Source: Mycobacterium sp. EPa45
GTDB taxonomy: Bacteria; Actinomycetota; Actinomycetes; Mycobacteriales; Mycobacteriaceae
DNA: 64,000 nucleotides
Direction: 5' to 3'
Assembly: GCF_001021385.1 (NCBI RefSeq)
Contig: NZ_CP011773.1
Span: 6,076,001-6,140,000 of the forward strand
Positions 39,965 through 47,298 of the stretch are shown in pieces. Both the position numbers and the translations under genes were made by a program. The notes below the pieces were generated by a model that saw nothing but the letters and a program-made list of their open reading frames with translations, was not told the DNA's origin and searched no databases. Position 1 is the first letter of the stretch, and every line of letters begins with the position of its first letter.

Positions 39965-41158
39965 ATGATGCCGATGGATGTCTTGGTGGTCGGCGGCGGA
40001 CCGGCCGGGTCGGCGCTCGCGGGTGCCTGCGCTCGCCGTGGGCTGGACACCGGTCTGCTCGACCCGTCGCCAGCACGCCCGTGGACGGCGACGTACGGCC
40101 TGTGGAGCCGGGAGCTGCCCGACGACCTGCCGGAATCTGTGGTTGCCGCCCGAGCCGCCGGACGGGCGATCGCGGTGACGGACCACCGGCTGGGTTGGGA
40201 GTACGCCGTACTCGATGTGCCCGCCCTGCAGACCCACCTTGCCGGTCAACTGACCGGGGTGCGCATCCACACCGGGCGGGCCGTCGGATCCCCGGAACCC
40301 GGGGTCGTCGCCCTTGCCGACGGCACCCAGTTGCGAGCGTCGGTCGTGGTCGACGCCGGTGGCCGCGCCCGACCGTTGGACCCGGCCACGCGACGCGGAA
40401 CCCCGGCCGAACAGACGGCGTACGGCCTGATTGTCGACGAGGATAAGGCCGCACCGTTCACCGCTCCCGGCGAGGCACTGTTCATGGACTGGCGCCGCGA
40501 CCACGGGGAGGACGGGTGGGCGACCTTTCTCTACGCCGTTCCGCTCGGTGAAGGTCGGGTTTTGCTCGAGGAAACCTCGCTGGCACGCCGGCCAGGGTTG
40601 CCCCTTTCGACGCTGCGCCGCCGGTTGCACGCCCGGCTGGCCCATCAGGGCGTCCGCCTACCGGACGAGCTGCGCAGCGAGAAGGTTTCATTTCGCGTGG
40701 ACCATCCACGGCACCGGGGACCGGGGGTGCTCGGCTTCGGCGCCGCTGCGCCACTGATCCATCCGGCCACCGGATTCAGTGTCGCCGCCTCGCTCCAACT
40801 GGCCCCGAAAGTCGCCGCCGCGGTCGCCACGCATCTGGCCGACGGGCCGGAGCGGGCGCTGGCCGAAGCGCGGGAGACGGTGTGGTCCGCCGGGGCCCGA
40901 GCTGTGCACCGGGTGCGCCGGATCGGCCTGGAAGCGCTCCTGCGTATGCCGCCGGCAGACCTGCCAGGGTTCTTCGAGCAGTTCTTCACCCTGCCCGAGC
41001 GGCACCGCTGGACCTACCTGACCGCACGCGACGACATCTGGGGCACTCTGGCCGCGATGGGTTGCCTCTTCCGGTCGTCCAAGGGACGGTTGCGTCGTCA
41101 GCTGGTGATCCCCGCACTGCTTCCCCCGCTGTCCACCAACGAGATGCCCGAATCGTAG
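39965..41158 (+). CDS. Lycopene cyclase family FAD-dependent protein
   Basis: The 397-residue flavoprotein begins with MDVLVVGGGPAGSALAGACARRGLDTGLLDP and has TYGLWSRELPDDLP, the conserved W-x-x-E/Asp region of CrtL-type lycopene cyclases. Further blocks are VVVDAGGRARPL, FMDWRRDHGEDGWATFLYAVPLGEGRVLLEET and FGAAAPLIHPATGFSVAASL. These enzymes cyclise linear carotene ends to beta-rings, which would make beta-carotene from lycopene, without net redox. The window holds no other carotenoid gene, so it must work with enzymes encoded elsewhere or on another polyene. It shares a likely transcript with tspO. Confidence 0.85.
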   Translation: MMPMDVLVVGGGPAGSALAGACARRGLDTGLLDPSPARPWTATYGLWSRELPDDLPESVVAARAAGRAIAVTDHRLGWEYAVLDVPALQTHLAGQLTGVRIHTGRAVGSPEPGVVALADGTQLRASVVVDAGGRARPLDPATRRGTPAEQTAYGLIVDEDKAAPFTAPGEALFMDWRRDHGEDGWATFLYAVPLGEGRVLLEETSLARRPGLPLSTLRRRLHARLAHQGVRLPDELRSEKVSFRVDHPRHRGPGVLGFGAAAPLIHPATGFSVAASLQLAPKVAAAVATHLADGPERALAEARETVWSAGARAVHRVRRIGLEALLRMPPADLPGFFEQFFTLPERHRWTYLTARDDIWGTLAAMGCLFRSSKGRLRRQLVIPALLPPLSTNEMPES

Positions 41159-41202
41159 TGTTGTTGTCGGTCAACGGCTTTCGCTGTCGGGTGTTGTCAC
41201 AA

Positions 41203-41643
41203 CTAGGCCTGGTCCGCCGTCGAGTCTCCGTAATCCCACGACAGTGTTCTGACGGGGGTCATGCGGATGTAGGCGGCGCCCGGTCTGGGTGCCATGGGCC
41301 AGTCGGACTCTGGCACGCCCCGCGCCCGAGCACCTTCCCTCGCGAGCTGAAGTGCTTCAATCGGCTCACGAACAACGCGCGCGTGACCTTGCAACATCAC
41401 GCCGCGGATGTCGGCCATGGTGGAGCCGTCTTCGAGCAGAATGCTCACGTTCGGGTTGCGTTCGACGTTGGCGGTTTTGCGTGTCCCATCCCGCACACCC
41501 ATGACGATGTCGCGGTCCAACCGGAAGTATCCGAGTGGCACGGAATGCGGGAATCCGTCCTTATCGATGGTGCTCAGTACCGCCCAGCCCGGACGGCTAT
41601 CCAGATAGGTCTTGACTTCTTCGTCACTGAGCTTTCTTGGCAT
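41203..41643 (-). CDS. PPOX-class F420-dependent or FMN oxidoreductase
   Basis: The 146-residue protein is a split-barrel flavoenzyme of the pyridoxamine-5-phosphate oxidase-like group: LDSRPGWAVLSTIDKDGFPHSVPLGYFRLD, IVMGVRDGTRKTANVERNPNVSILLEDG, IRGVMLQGHARVV and PGAAYIRMTPVRTLSWDYG. Short members like this in mycobacteria frequently bind F420 and reduce small substrates, but FMN use is equally possible. It is convergent with the lycopene cyclase gene and stands 29 bases from the neighbouring exported CIA30 protein on the same strand. Confidence 0.88.
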   Translation of the reverse strand: MPRKLSDEEVKTYLDSRPGWAVLSTIDKDGFPHSVPLGYFRLDRDIVMGVRDGTRKTANVERNPNVSILLEDGSTMADIRGVMLQGHARVVREPIEALQLAREGARARGVPESDWPMAPRPGAAYIRMTPVRTLSWDYGDSTADQA

Positions 41644-41672
41644 GGAACGAGTTTAGGCTTTCCCGGGAGTCA

Positions 41673-42293
41673 TCAGCTTGACTTGTTGATGGCACGGACG
41701 ATGAGCTGGAACGGGCCTTCCTGCTTGTCGAGGATGTAAAGCGAGACCCGGCTGATGGTCGACGGGTCCAGAGGCGACGTGCTCGGGACGGGATCGAGGA
41801 ACCTGCCCACCGACTCGAAGCCGCCGACCGGAAGGGCGTAGGTCCGCAGGACGCCGGCCTCGGTGGTGAAGCGCTGGATATAGGACCAGGGCTGCCCGGT
41901 CTCGACCCTCAACACGTATGTCTTGCCGTCGCCGAGTGCTCGCACACCCAGTGACGTCGCGCCGGATGCCCGGCGCCCGATCTCCGGGTCGAGCGGACCG
42001 CGGGCCGAGGCGAATCCACCATTGTTGTCCAGCGAGATGTCGCCCGAAAACACCAGGCCGCCGGCACCGAAGGTGACCGCCGAGGTGGACCGGCCGCCCA
42101 TGACCGGATCGTTCACCGTTGTCCAGGTGGCTACCGCGTCGGGATCACCGAGATCGACGAGAACTGCTGGGTCGGACGTCGGCTCGTCGGCGCGGGCGAT
42201 GGGCCCCGTGCTCGCGCACGTCACGATCAGGGCCGCCAGGCAGGTGAGTGCCACACCTGTCCGCGCCCGCCAACGTCGTAGGTAGCTTCCCAT
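41673..42293 (-). CDS. Exported CIA30-family protein
   Basis: The 206-residue protein starts with a twin-arginine-containing n-region (MGSYLRRWRAR), then a hydrophobic core TGVALTCLAALIVTCAS and a cleavage region IARADEP, suggesting export. The mature part is the beta-jellyroll CIA30 fold: VNDPVMGGRSTSAV and GDISLDNNGGFASARGP, followed by VGVRALGDGKTYVLRVET and ISRVSLYILDKQEGPFQLIVRAI. In eukaryotes CIA30 is a complex I assembly factor; bacterial versions have no settled role. ATG 42293 was chosen over GTG 42317, with only moderate certainty. Confidence 0.82.
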   Translation of the reverse strand: MGSYLRRWRARTGVALTCLAALIVTCASTGPIARADEPTSDPAVLVDLGDPDAVATWTTVNDPVMGGRSTSAVTFGAGGLVFSGDISLDNNGGFASARGPLDPEIGRRASGATSLGVRALGDGKTYVLRVETGQPWSYIQRFTTEAGVLRTYALPVGGFESVGRFLDPVPSTSPLDPSTISRVSLYILDKQEGPFQLIVRAINKSS

Positions 42294-42531
42294 TCCCCCA
42301 ATGTAGGGACGTGGCACGAGCGTGAGAATGCCAACGGGATTACGGAATCAGGACGGCGCCCGTTGGGTCCGCGCGTCTCCCGCTGGCTCAGGCAGCTGAG
42401 TTCGGCCGCTGCGTACGCGCCCCAGACCGGATGGCGACAACGGCTGTCGGCCCATACCACTTGCAGCGCAGGGCTATTCGGGCCGAAGCGCTGGTCGCCA
42501 TCCGGCGAGAGCGCGGGTGTTCGGGAAGGAG

Positions 42532-42849
42532 CTACCCGACGAAGCAAGGAGCGTCGCCGGGGGTGTAGTACGGCAACCCGGCCGGGGAGATGCAGGGCTG
42601 CTCCCCCGGGAAGGCCGGGACCAACGAAAACGCGTAGGTCTCCGGCAAGCCGTACCGAGCCCAGTCGGCGTCGGCTACCGCGGCACCCGCGACAACGTCG
42701 CCGGCGATACCCGGGGTACAGCCGCCGACCGACACATGCCGGCCGCCGATGTCACCGCACACGTCGGCCTGGGCCACCGGGGCGATCGCCGTGGGGATTG
42801 CCGCCAATGCGGCCGCGCTGAGCAGGACAGCTGCAGTTTTCTTTACCAT
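42532..42849 (-). CDS. Small secreted protein with six cysteines' worth of disulfide potential (105 aa)
   Basis: ATG 42849 opens MVKKTAAVLLSAAALAAIPT, a clear signal peptide ending at a VAQA/D site. The mature domain of about 77 residues has four visible cysteines (VCGDIGG, GGCTPG, PCISPAG, PCFVG) and many glycines and prolines, ending with Gly. Small exported cysteine-rich proteins of this kind are common in mycobacterial surface proteomes and have no known role. Its upstream gap (42850-43095) and downstream gap (42318-42531) carry no supported gene. Confidence 0.75.
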   Translation of the reverse strand: MVKKTAAVLLSAAALAAIPTAIAPVAQADVCGDIGGRHVSVGGCTPGIAGDVVAGAAVADADWARYGLPETYAFSLVPAFPGEQPCISPAGLPYYTPGDAPCFVG

Positions 42850-43095
42850 GCCGTCATATCGGCGCCCGACGTACTTTGCGTTACCACGCTCAGAGGTCGT
42901 AGCGGCTCGGCGCGGTCGCAGGACCGTTCACAGCCGCAGGTTCGGCGGTGACGAGGCGAGCGTGAGGACCAGCACGCGCAGTTCGCGTGGCCTTCAATTT
43001 CCCGCCATCTTTTGCGCCACACTACCCACCGCAGTCTCTGCCGTGCTGCCGCCCTGGTCCCGTCATCGCCAGGCGATGGACCTGCAATCACGTTG

Positions 43096-43923
43096 TCATC
43101 TGGCGATTTTCGCCATCGTCGCGGACAACCATCGAGCCACCGGCGGGGCGATGCGCGACAGCACGTACATGACATGGGCCTCGGGTGCGATGGGTGCCAC
43201 CGCCCGGTTGTGGTCGACCGCCTTCAGAATGTTGGCAGCCGCTCGTTCGGGGGTATAGCCCCGCTTGACGTAGGTATTGGCCGTTTTCGCCTTGCGCGCG
43301 TCGACATCTCCTCCGCGGTAAGGGCTGTTACGCGTGATGGCAGTGTTGATGATGCCGGGACAGACCGCCGTGACACCCACGTGGCGTGGTGCGAGCTCGA
43401 TGCGCAGCGCTTCAGACAGCCCGACCACAGCGTGCTTGCTGGCGCTGTAGCCACCCAACTGTGGGTTCGCCAGCAGGCCCGCCGCCGAGGCGACATTGAC
43501 CACGTGTCCGCTCCCGCGTTCGGCCATGGCCGGCACGAAGGCGTTGATGCCGTGCACAACTCCCATGACGTTGACCCCTAGGAGGCGGTCCCAATCGGCC
43601 AGGGTGGTGTCCATGATGCCGCCGATCACGGCGACTCCGGCGTTGTTGATCACCAGGTCCGGTGCCCCGAACTGCTCGATGGTGGTCTTGCCGAACACAG
43701 CCATCTGCTCGGCGTCGGAGACGTCCACGACGTGGCCGTCGGCCTCGACTCCCCAATCCCTCACGAGGGTGAGTGTGTGTCCCAGTCCGACCTCGTCGCG
43801 GTCGCATAGCGACAACGACGCTCCCCGGCGCGCGGCGAGCACGGCCAGTTCGCGGCCGATTCCGCTGCCGGCGCCGGTGATGACGACGACCCGGCCGGCC
43901 AGATCCTTGGTGTTGAGGCTCAT
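43096..43923 (-). CDS. SDR family oxidoreductase
   Basis: The 275-residue short-chain dehydrogenase has the NAD(P) motif VVITGAGSGIGRELAVLAARRGASLSLCDRD near the N terminus, an Asp after beta-strand two consistent with NAD(H) preference, NNAGVAVIGG, and the catalytic block VASAAGLLANPQLGGYSASKHAVVGL (Tyr-x-x-x-Lys). It is the last gene of a minus-strand operon (DUF1330, hydrolase, cupin, SDR); five bases separate it from the cupin stop. It probably reduces or oxidises an alcohol/ketone intermediate of that pathway. Confidence 0.92.
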   Translation of the reverse strand: MSLNTKDLAGRVVVITGAGSGIGRELAVLAARRGASLSLCDRDEVGLGHTLTLVRDWGVEADGHVVDVSDAEQMAVFGKTTIEQFGAPDLVINNAGVAVIGGIMDTTLADWDRLLGVNVMGVVHGINAFVPAMAERGSGHVVNVASAAGLLANPQLGGYSASKHAVVGLSEALRIELAPRHVGVTAVCPGIINTAITRNSPYRGGDVDARKAKTANTYVKRGYTPERAAANILKAVDHNRAVAPIAPEAHVMYVLSRIAPPVARWLSATMAKIAR

Positions 43924-43928
43924 GGTGG

Positions 43929-44492
43929 TCAGGCCTCGCCGTGGGACGTCAGCCCGGCGGCGCCGCCACCGACGTAGTTGATCGGCCCGAGACCTTGGGC
44001 TTCGCCCAACACCTCGACGAGGTGCGCACCGCTGACGGCGTCAAGGATCGAGTGGAAGCTACCGTCCTCGTTGAAGTTGATGTTGGCGCCCGCAACCCAG
44101 GTGAGCAGAACGGTGTCTTCGGTGTTGGATTCCGGGCAGACGAACGTGTGCACGGAGCCACCCGGCTCGAACAGGTACGAGCCCGCCGTCTGGAGCTGGT
44201 CCGGGTACTCCAGGTAGTGCCAGGAACCCGACAGCGTGTATCCCTCGGCGATGCCGGTGTGGTAGTGCAGAGGCACCCGGGAGCCGGGCTCGAAGATTGC
44301 CAGCACAACCCAGCGGCCCGCCTCGAGGTCGAAGCGGAGCGGCTTGAAGTGGATGCCCGGCCCAAGAGCGTTCTTGATCACGGGGATGTCGTTGCTGTTG
44401 ACGGTAAGTAGTTCGGCCTGCGGCAGGGCGACTAGCGGTAGAGGCGCGCCGGTACCGGTCGTGGCCGCGCTCGGCGCGATGGTGAGGGTCAT
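43929..44492 (-). CDS. Cupin, 2,4'-dihydroxyacetophenone dioxygenase family
   Basis: The 187-residue protein is a double-cupin-like ring-side-chain dioxygenase relative: EPGSRVPLHYHTGIAEGYTLSGSWHYLEY has the H-x-H metal pair and Glu, and the second motif is GGSVHTFVCPESN with the third His. The DAD family cleaves the carbon-carbon bond of dihydroxyacetophenone using Fe(II). The actual substrate here is not known. It lies between the SDR and the Asp-nucleophile hydrolase genes (43 bases gap), as expected in a catabolic operon for an aromatic ketone or similar compound. Confidence 0.83.
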   Translation of the reverse strand: MTLTIAPSAATTGTGAPLPLVALPQAELLTVNSNDIPVIKNALGPGIHFKPLRFDLEAGRWVVLAIFEPGSRVPLHYHTGIAEGYTLSGSWHYLEYPDQLQTAGSYLFEPGGSVHTFVCPESNTEDTVLLTWVAGANINFNEDGSFHSILDAVSGAHLVEVLGEAQGLGPINYVGGGAAGLTSHGEA

Positions 44493-44535
44493 GATGGTGT
44501 CCTTTCCAGACGGTGTTGTGATGCCGAGATGGCGG

Positions 44536-45405
44536 TTACCGGGAAGCCCCGGTGACAGTTGTGGTGGTGAGGTGGTGACGCAGGAACGGGACGAGGATCT
44601 CGGTGACCCGCTCCGGCTGCTCGAGCCAGACCCAGTGCCCCGCGCCCTCGACCAGGTGGACCTCGGCCGAGGGAAACGGTTCGACCTGGCGGTGAGCCTG
44701 TTCAGTTGGGATGTAAACGTCGTTCGTTCCCCAAATGATTTGGGCTGGAATATTTTTCGCGGTCAACGGTGCGACTAGACGGTTCATCGTCTCCGCCGTG
44801 GTGGAGCGGTACAGATCCAGGATCGCCCTTTTGGTGCCCCACGGGCGGAGCAGACGGGCCAGGTGCTCGACCCATCGCTGGTCCAGCCGCGGGTTGTCGT
44901 GGGCCAGCAGTGTCCGCACTGCGGCGGGTACTGCGGCGGCCTGGAACACATTGCCGATCAGCGGCGTACGCCAGACGCGTGCCAGCCGGTGCCAGTCGTA
45001 GTCGAGGAGGACTCCCGTATTGAGCAGGCTGACGCTGGCGACGCGCTCGACGTTGGCAGCGGCCCACGTCAGTGCCCACGGGCCGCCGAAGTCGTGGGCA
45101 ACCAAGTGAACTCGCTCGACGCCCAGCGCGTCGACGATGCCACCGAGGTGGCGGGCGTAGCCGGCGACGGTGTAGTCCATATCGCGGCGCTTCTCCGCGC
45201 CGCCGAAACCGGGCATGTCCGGGGCGATGACGGCGGCGTGCGGGCACACGGCGTCCAGCAATGGCTGCCAGTCCGCGCCGGACCCCGGGTTGCCGTGGAC
45301 GAACACCACCGCTTCCCTAGAGCCCGCGCCCCGGGGGCTGCCGACAAGAACCGGTGAACGCACGTCGCCGACCAGAAGTTGACGTTGAATCAGCTTGGCG
45401 ACCAC
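44536..45405 (-). CDS. Alpha/beta hydrolase with Asp nucleophile (epoxide hydrolase / dehalogenase-like)
   Basis: The 289-residue protein has VVFVHGNPGSGADWQPLLD as the oxyanion loop and VAHDFGGPWALTWA as the nucleophile elbow, with Asp instead of Ser, as in epoxide hydrolases and haloalkane dehalogenases. IIWGTNDVYIPTEQA supplies the acid and GAGHWVWLEQPE the catalytic His. A cap region with LLDYDWHRLARVW lies between. GTG 45405 begins one base after the stop of the DUF1330 gene, so the genes are coupled. It would hydrolyse an epoxide, halide or ester intermediate; the substrate is unknown. Confidence 0.88.
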   Translation of the reverse strand: MVAKLIQRQLLVGDVRSPVLVGSPRGAGSREAVVFVHGNPGSGADWQPLLDAVCPHAAVIAPDMPGFGGAEKRRDMDYTVAGYARHLGGIVDALGVERVHLVAHDFGGPWALTWAAANVERVASVSLLNTGVLLDYDWHRLARVWRTPLIGNVFQAAAVPAAVRTLLAHDNPRLDQRWVEHLARLLRPWGTKRAILDLYRSTTAETMNRLVAPLTAKNIPAQIIWGTNDVYIPTEQAHRQVEPFPSAEVHLVEGAGHWVWLEQPERVTEILVPFLRHHLTTTTVTGASR

Positions 45406-45406
45406 G

Positions 45407-45802
45407 TCAGTTCGCGATCCACTGCTCGGTCGCAATCAGACCCGAGGTCTGCAGGGCTGCGGTGCGGTATTCAGCGATGTCCCGGTAGCCGGGATCGAGA
45501 ACCATCTCCAGGAATTTCGCCCGGGACGGGTACTGAACCAGGAGGATGGTGTCCCACCACGGCGCGTCCTCGCCGCCGATCACCGTGTGGGTGGCGTCGC
45601 CGACGTACACGATCGAGGCGCCGACGCGGTCCAGATGAGGCTGAACGGCCTGGGCGTAGCGCAGATATGAGTCACGTCCGGCTCCATCGTTGAACGCCAG
45701 CAGGTTCACCATGACAACCGGGGAGTCATTGTGCTGGGCTGCCGTGACAAGAGTCTGTACCTGGGCCTCGGTGGCATCGATATGACGGGTTTCGGTGGAC
45801 AT
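45407..45802 (-). CDS. DUF1330 family protein
   Basis: The 131-residue protein is a dimeric alpha/beta-barrel (ferredoxin-like) fold: VVMVNLLAFNDGAGRDSYLRYAQAVQPHLDRVGASIVYVG, then WWDTILLVQYPSRAKFLEMVLDPGYRDIAEYRTAALQTS, which is the standard DUF1330 core. These proteins often accompany degradation genes and resemble small antibiotic-monooxygenase-type folds, but catalysis has not been settled. It is the first gene of the four-gene minus-strand operon and starts 178 bases from the divergent PucR-type regulator. Confidence 0.85.
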   Translation of the reverse strand: MSTETRHIDATEAQVQTLVTAAQHNDSPVVMVNLLAFNDGAGRDSYLRYAQAVQPHLDRVGASIVYVGDATHTVIGGEDAPWWDTILLVQYPSRAKFLEMVLDPGYRDIAEYRTAALQTSGLIATEQWIAN

Positions 45803-45905
45803 TCGGATCTCCTCGGAAGGTGCGTAGTGCCTGTTCAGGTGTATTTAGGACACTAGGTACCGGCGATTGGTCTGCGCTTGGACCACCGCGCCAGCATCCG
45901 GAAGA

Positions 45906-45928
45906 GTTTTGTACTGGCAGTACAAAAC
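45906..45928. promoter_or_regulatory. Perfect 23-bp palindrome, probable PucR-family operator
   Basis: GTTTTGTACT (45906-45915) and AGTACAAAAC (45919-45928) are exact inverted copies around a three-base centre. It lies in the 178-base divergent gap, 53 bases before the regulator ATG and 104 bases before the DUF1330 ATG, so one dimer could control both directions. Confidence 0.72.
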
Positions 45929-45980
45929 GGGCTGCTGAAACGACCCGCCGATCGGCCTGGTCGGCGCTACTCTCGGACCC

Positions 45981-47246
45981 ATGGGAGAACCCTGGGGCCC
46001 AGCGGCCGACGCCGGCACTCGCCGGTCCTGGGAGCAGGTTCTGCGTCCCGTGGCCACCGAGTTGCGGGCCGAAGCGCCGCAGTTGACGCAATCGATGGTC
46101 ACGCGGATGCAGGCCGCCCTCCCCGCTGTGATGCCCGACGCGCAGACTGTCGCCGAGAACGCGGTCAGCACCCAGCAGACGATCGAGGCGCTCGCCGACG
46201 GAATGTCCGAAGGAATCGATCCGCGTAAGCTCGAACTCCCCGCGGCCACACTGGCCTTCGCGCAGGCCGGAGTCCATCGACAGGTGCCGCCGTCGCAGTT
46301 GGTCCGGGCCTACCGCCTGGGCCACGAATACATCTGGCAATGGTGTTTCGAGCGGATCGCGCTGCGCTGCGAAGATACAGCTGTCCTACGCGCGGCCACC
46401 GAACTGTTCACCCGCTGGACCTTCGCCTACGCCGACACAGCGATCACGCGAGTCGAGGAGGCGGTCGAGGCGGAACGCGAACGGTGGTTGCGCAGCGCTA
46501 TGGCCGCGCGGGGCGCGGCGATCACCGCGATTATTTCCGGCGAAGAACGAAACCAGGACCGAGCGAGCAAACGCCTTCGTTACGCGCTGGGACACGACCA
46601 CCTCGGGGTGGCCGCGGCCGTGGTCAATCGCGTTGGGGATGATGACCCGCAGGAAGTGTTGTTGCAGGCCGTTTCCCGGCTTGCGTCAATCGTCGGGGCC
46701 GCCGCGCACTTGGTAAATCCGACCGGTGTTACGACGTGCATCGCATGGATCAGCCGAGCCGGCGGATTCAGCGCGCGAGATACCACCGCGCTCACCCAGT
46801 GCCATCTGCCCGGTCTGCGGATCGGGGTAGGCGAGCCCGGTCGGGGGCTCGATGGCTTCCGTCGCTCCGCTGTGGAAGCCGGCCATGCCCGCCGCGTCAC
46901 TGCCGACGCCAAACTCACCGGTGTAGCGCTCTACCGCGACCTCGCGGTCCCCGCCCTGGCCAGCGTCGACTCAGAACTCGCCGCCACGTTCGTACACCGT
47001 GTCCTCGGCCCACTCGCGGGTACCGACGGCCCAGCCCGGCGCGCGGCCGAAGCTCTGACCGTCTACCTCGAAGAAAACCGCAGCCGCACAGGGGCGGCCG
47101 CGAGATTGCTCGTGCACCCGAACACCATCACCTACCGCGTCAAGCAAGCCGAACAGATCCTCGGACGTCGGCCTGACGTCGCGTCGCTCGACCTGCGCGT
47201 TGCGCTCGCACTCCTACCTTCATTCCGCGCGAAGGATACGAGCTGA
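45981..47246 (+). CDS. PucR-family transcriptional regulator
   Basis: The 421-residue protein has an N-terminal helical sensor part (about 10-160), a central degenerate GGDEF-like CdaR domain (RWLRSAMAARGAAITAIISGEER onward) and the C-terminal PucR helix-turn-helix: LEENRSRTGAAARLLVHPNTITYRVKQAEQILGRRP (about 362-397). Such proteins act as activators or repressors of catabolic operons. It is divergent from the DUF1330/hydrolase/cupin/SDR operon with a perfect palindrome between them, so it is its likely regulator. Confidence 0.9.
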   Translation: MGEPWGPAADAGTRRSWEQVLRPVATELRAEAPQLTQSMVTRMQAALPAVMPDAQTVAENAVSTQQTIEALADGMSEGIDPRKLELPAATLAFAQAGVHRQVPPSQLVRAYRLGHEYIWQWCFERIALRCEDTAVLRAATELFTRWTFAYADTAITRVEEAVEAERERWLRSAMAARGAAITAIISGEERNQDRASKRLRYALGHDHLGVAAAVVNRVGDDDPQEVLLQAVSRLASIVGAAAHLVNPTGVTTCIAWISRAGGFSARDTTALTQCHLPGLRIGVGEPGRGLDGFRRSAVEAGHARRVTADAKLTGVALYRDLAVPALASVDSELAATFVHRVLGPLAGTDGPARRAAEALTVYLEENRSRTGAAARLLVHPNTITYRVKQAEQILGRRPDVASLDLRVALALLPSFRAKDTS

Positions 47247-47298
47247 GCGGACCAAGGCACCCAGCGCGGCCACACCGCTGCAGCGTGCTCCTCCGCTG

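Noticed and set aside
41159..41202. Terminator between lycopene cyclase and PPOX genes
   Set aside because: Only short imperfect GTTGT/ACAAC repeats are present and no stable stem can be drawn.
42318..42531. Small gene between the CIA30 and Cys-rich secreted proteins
   Set aside because: Open frames crossing the gap have no start with a ribosome binding site and no conserved feature.
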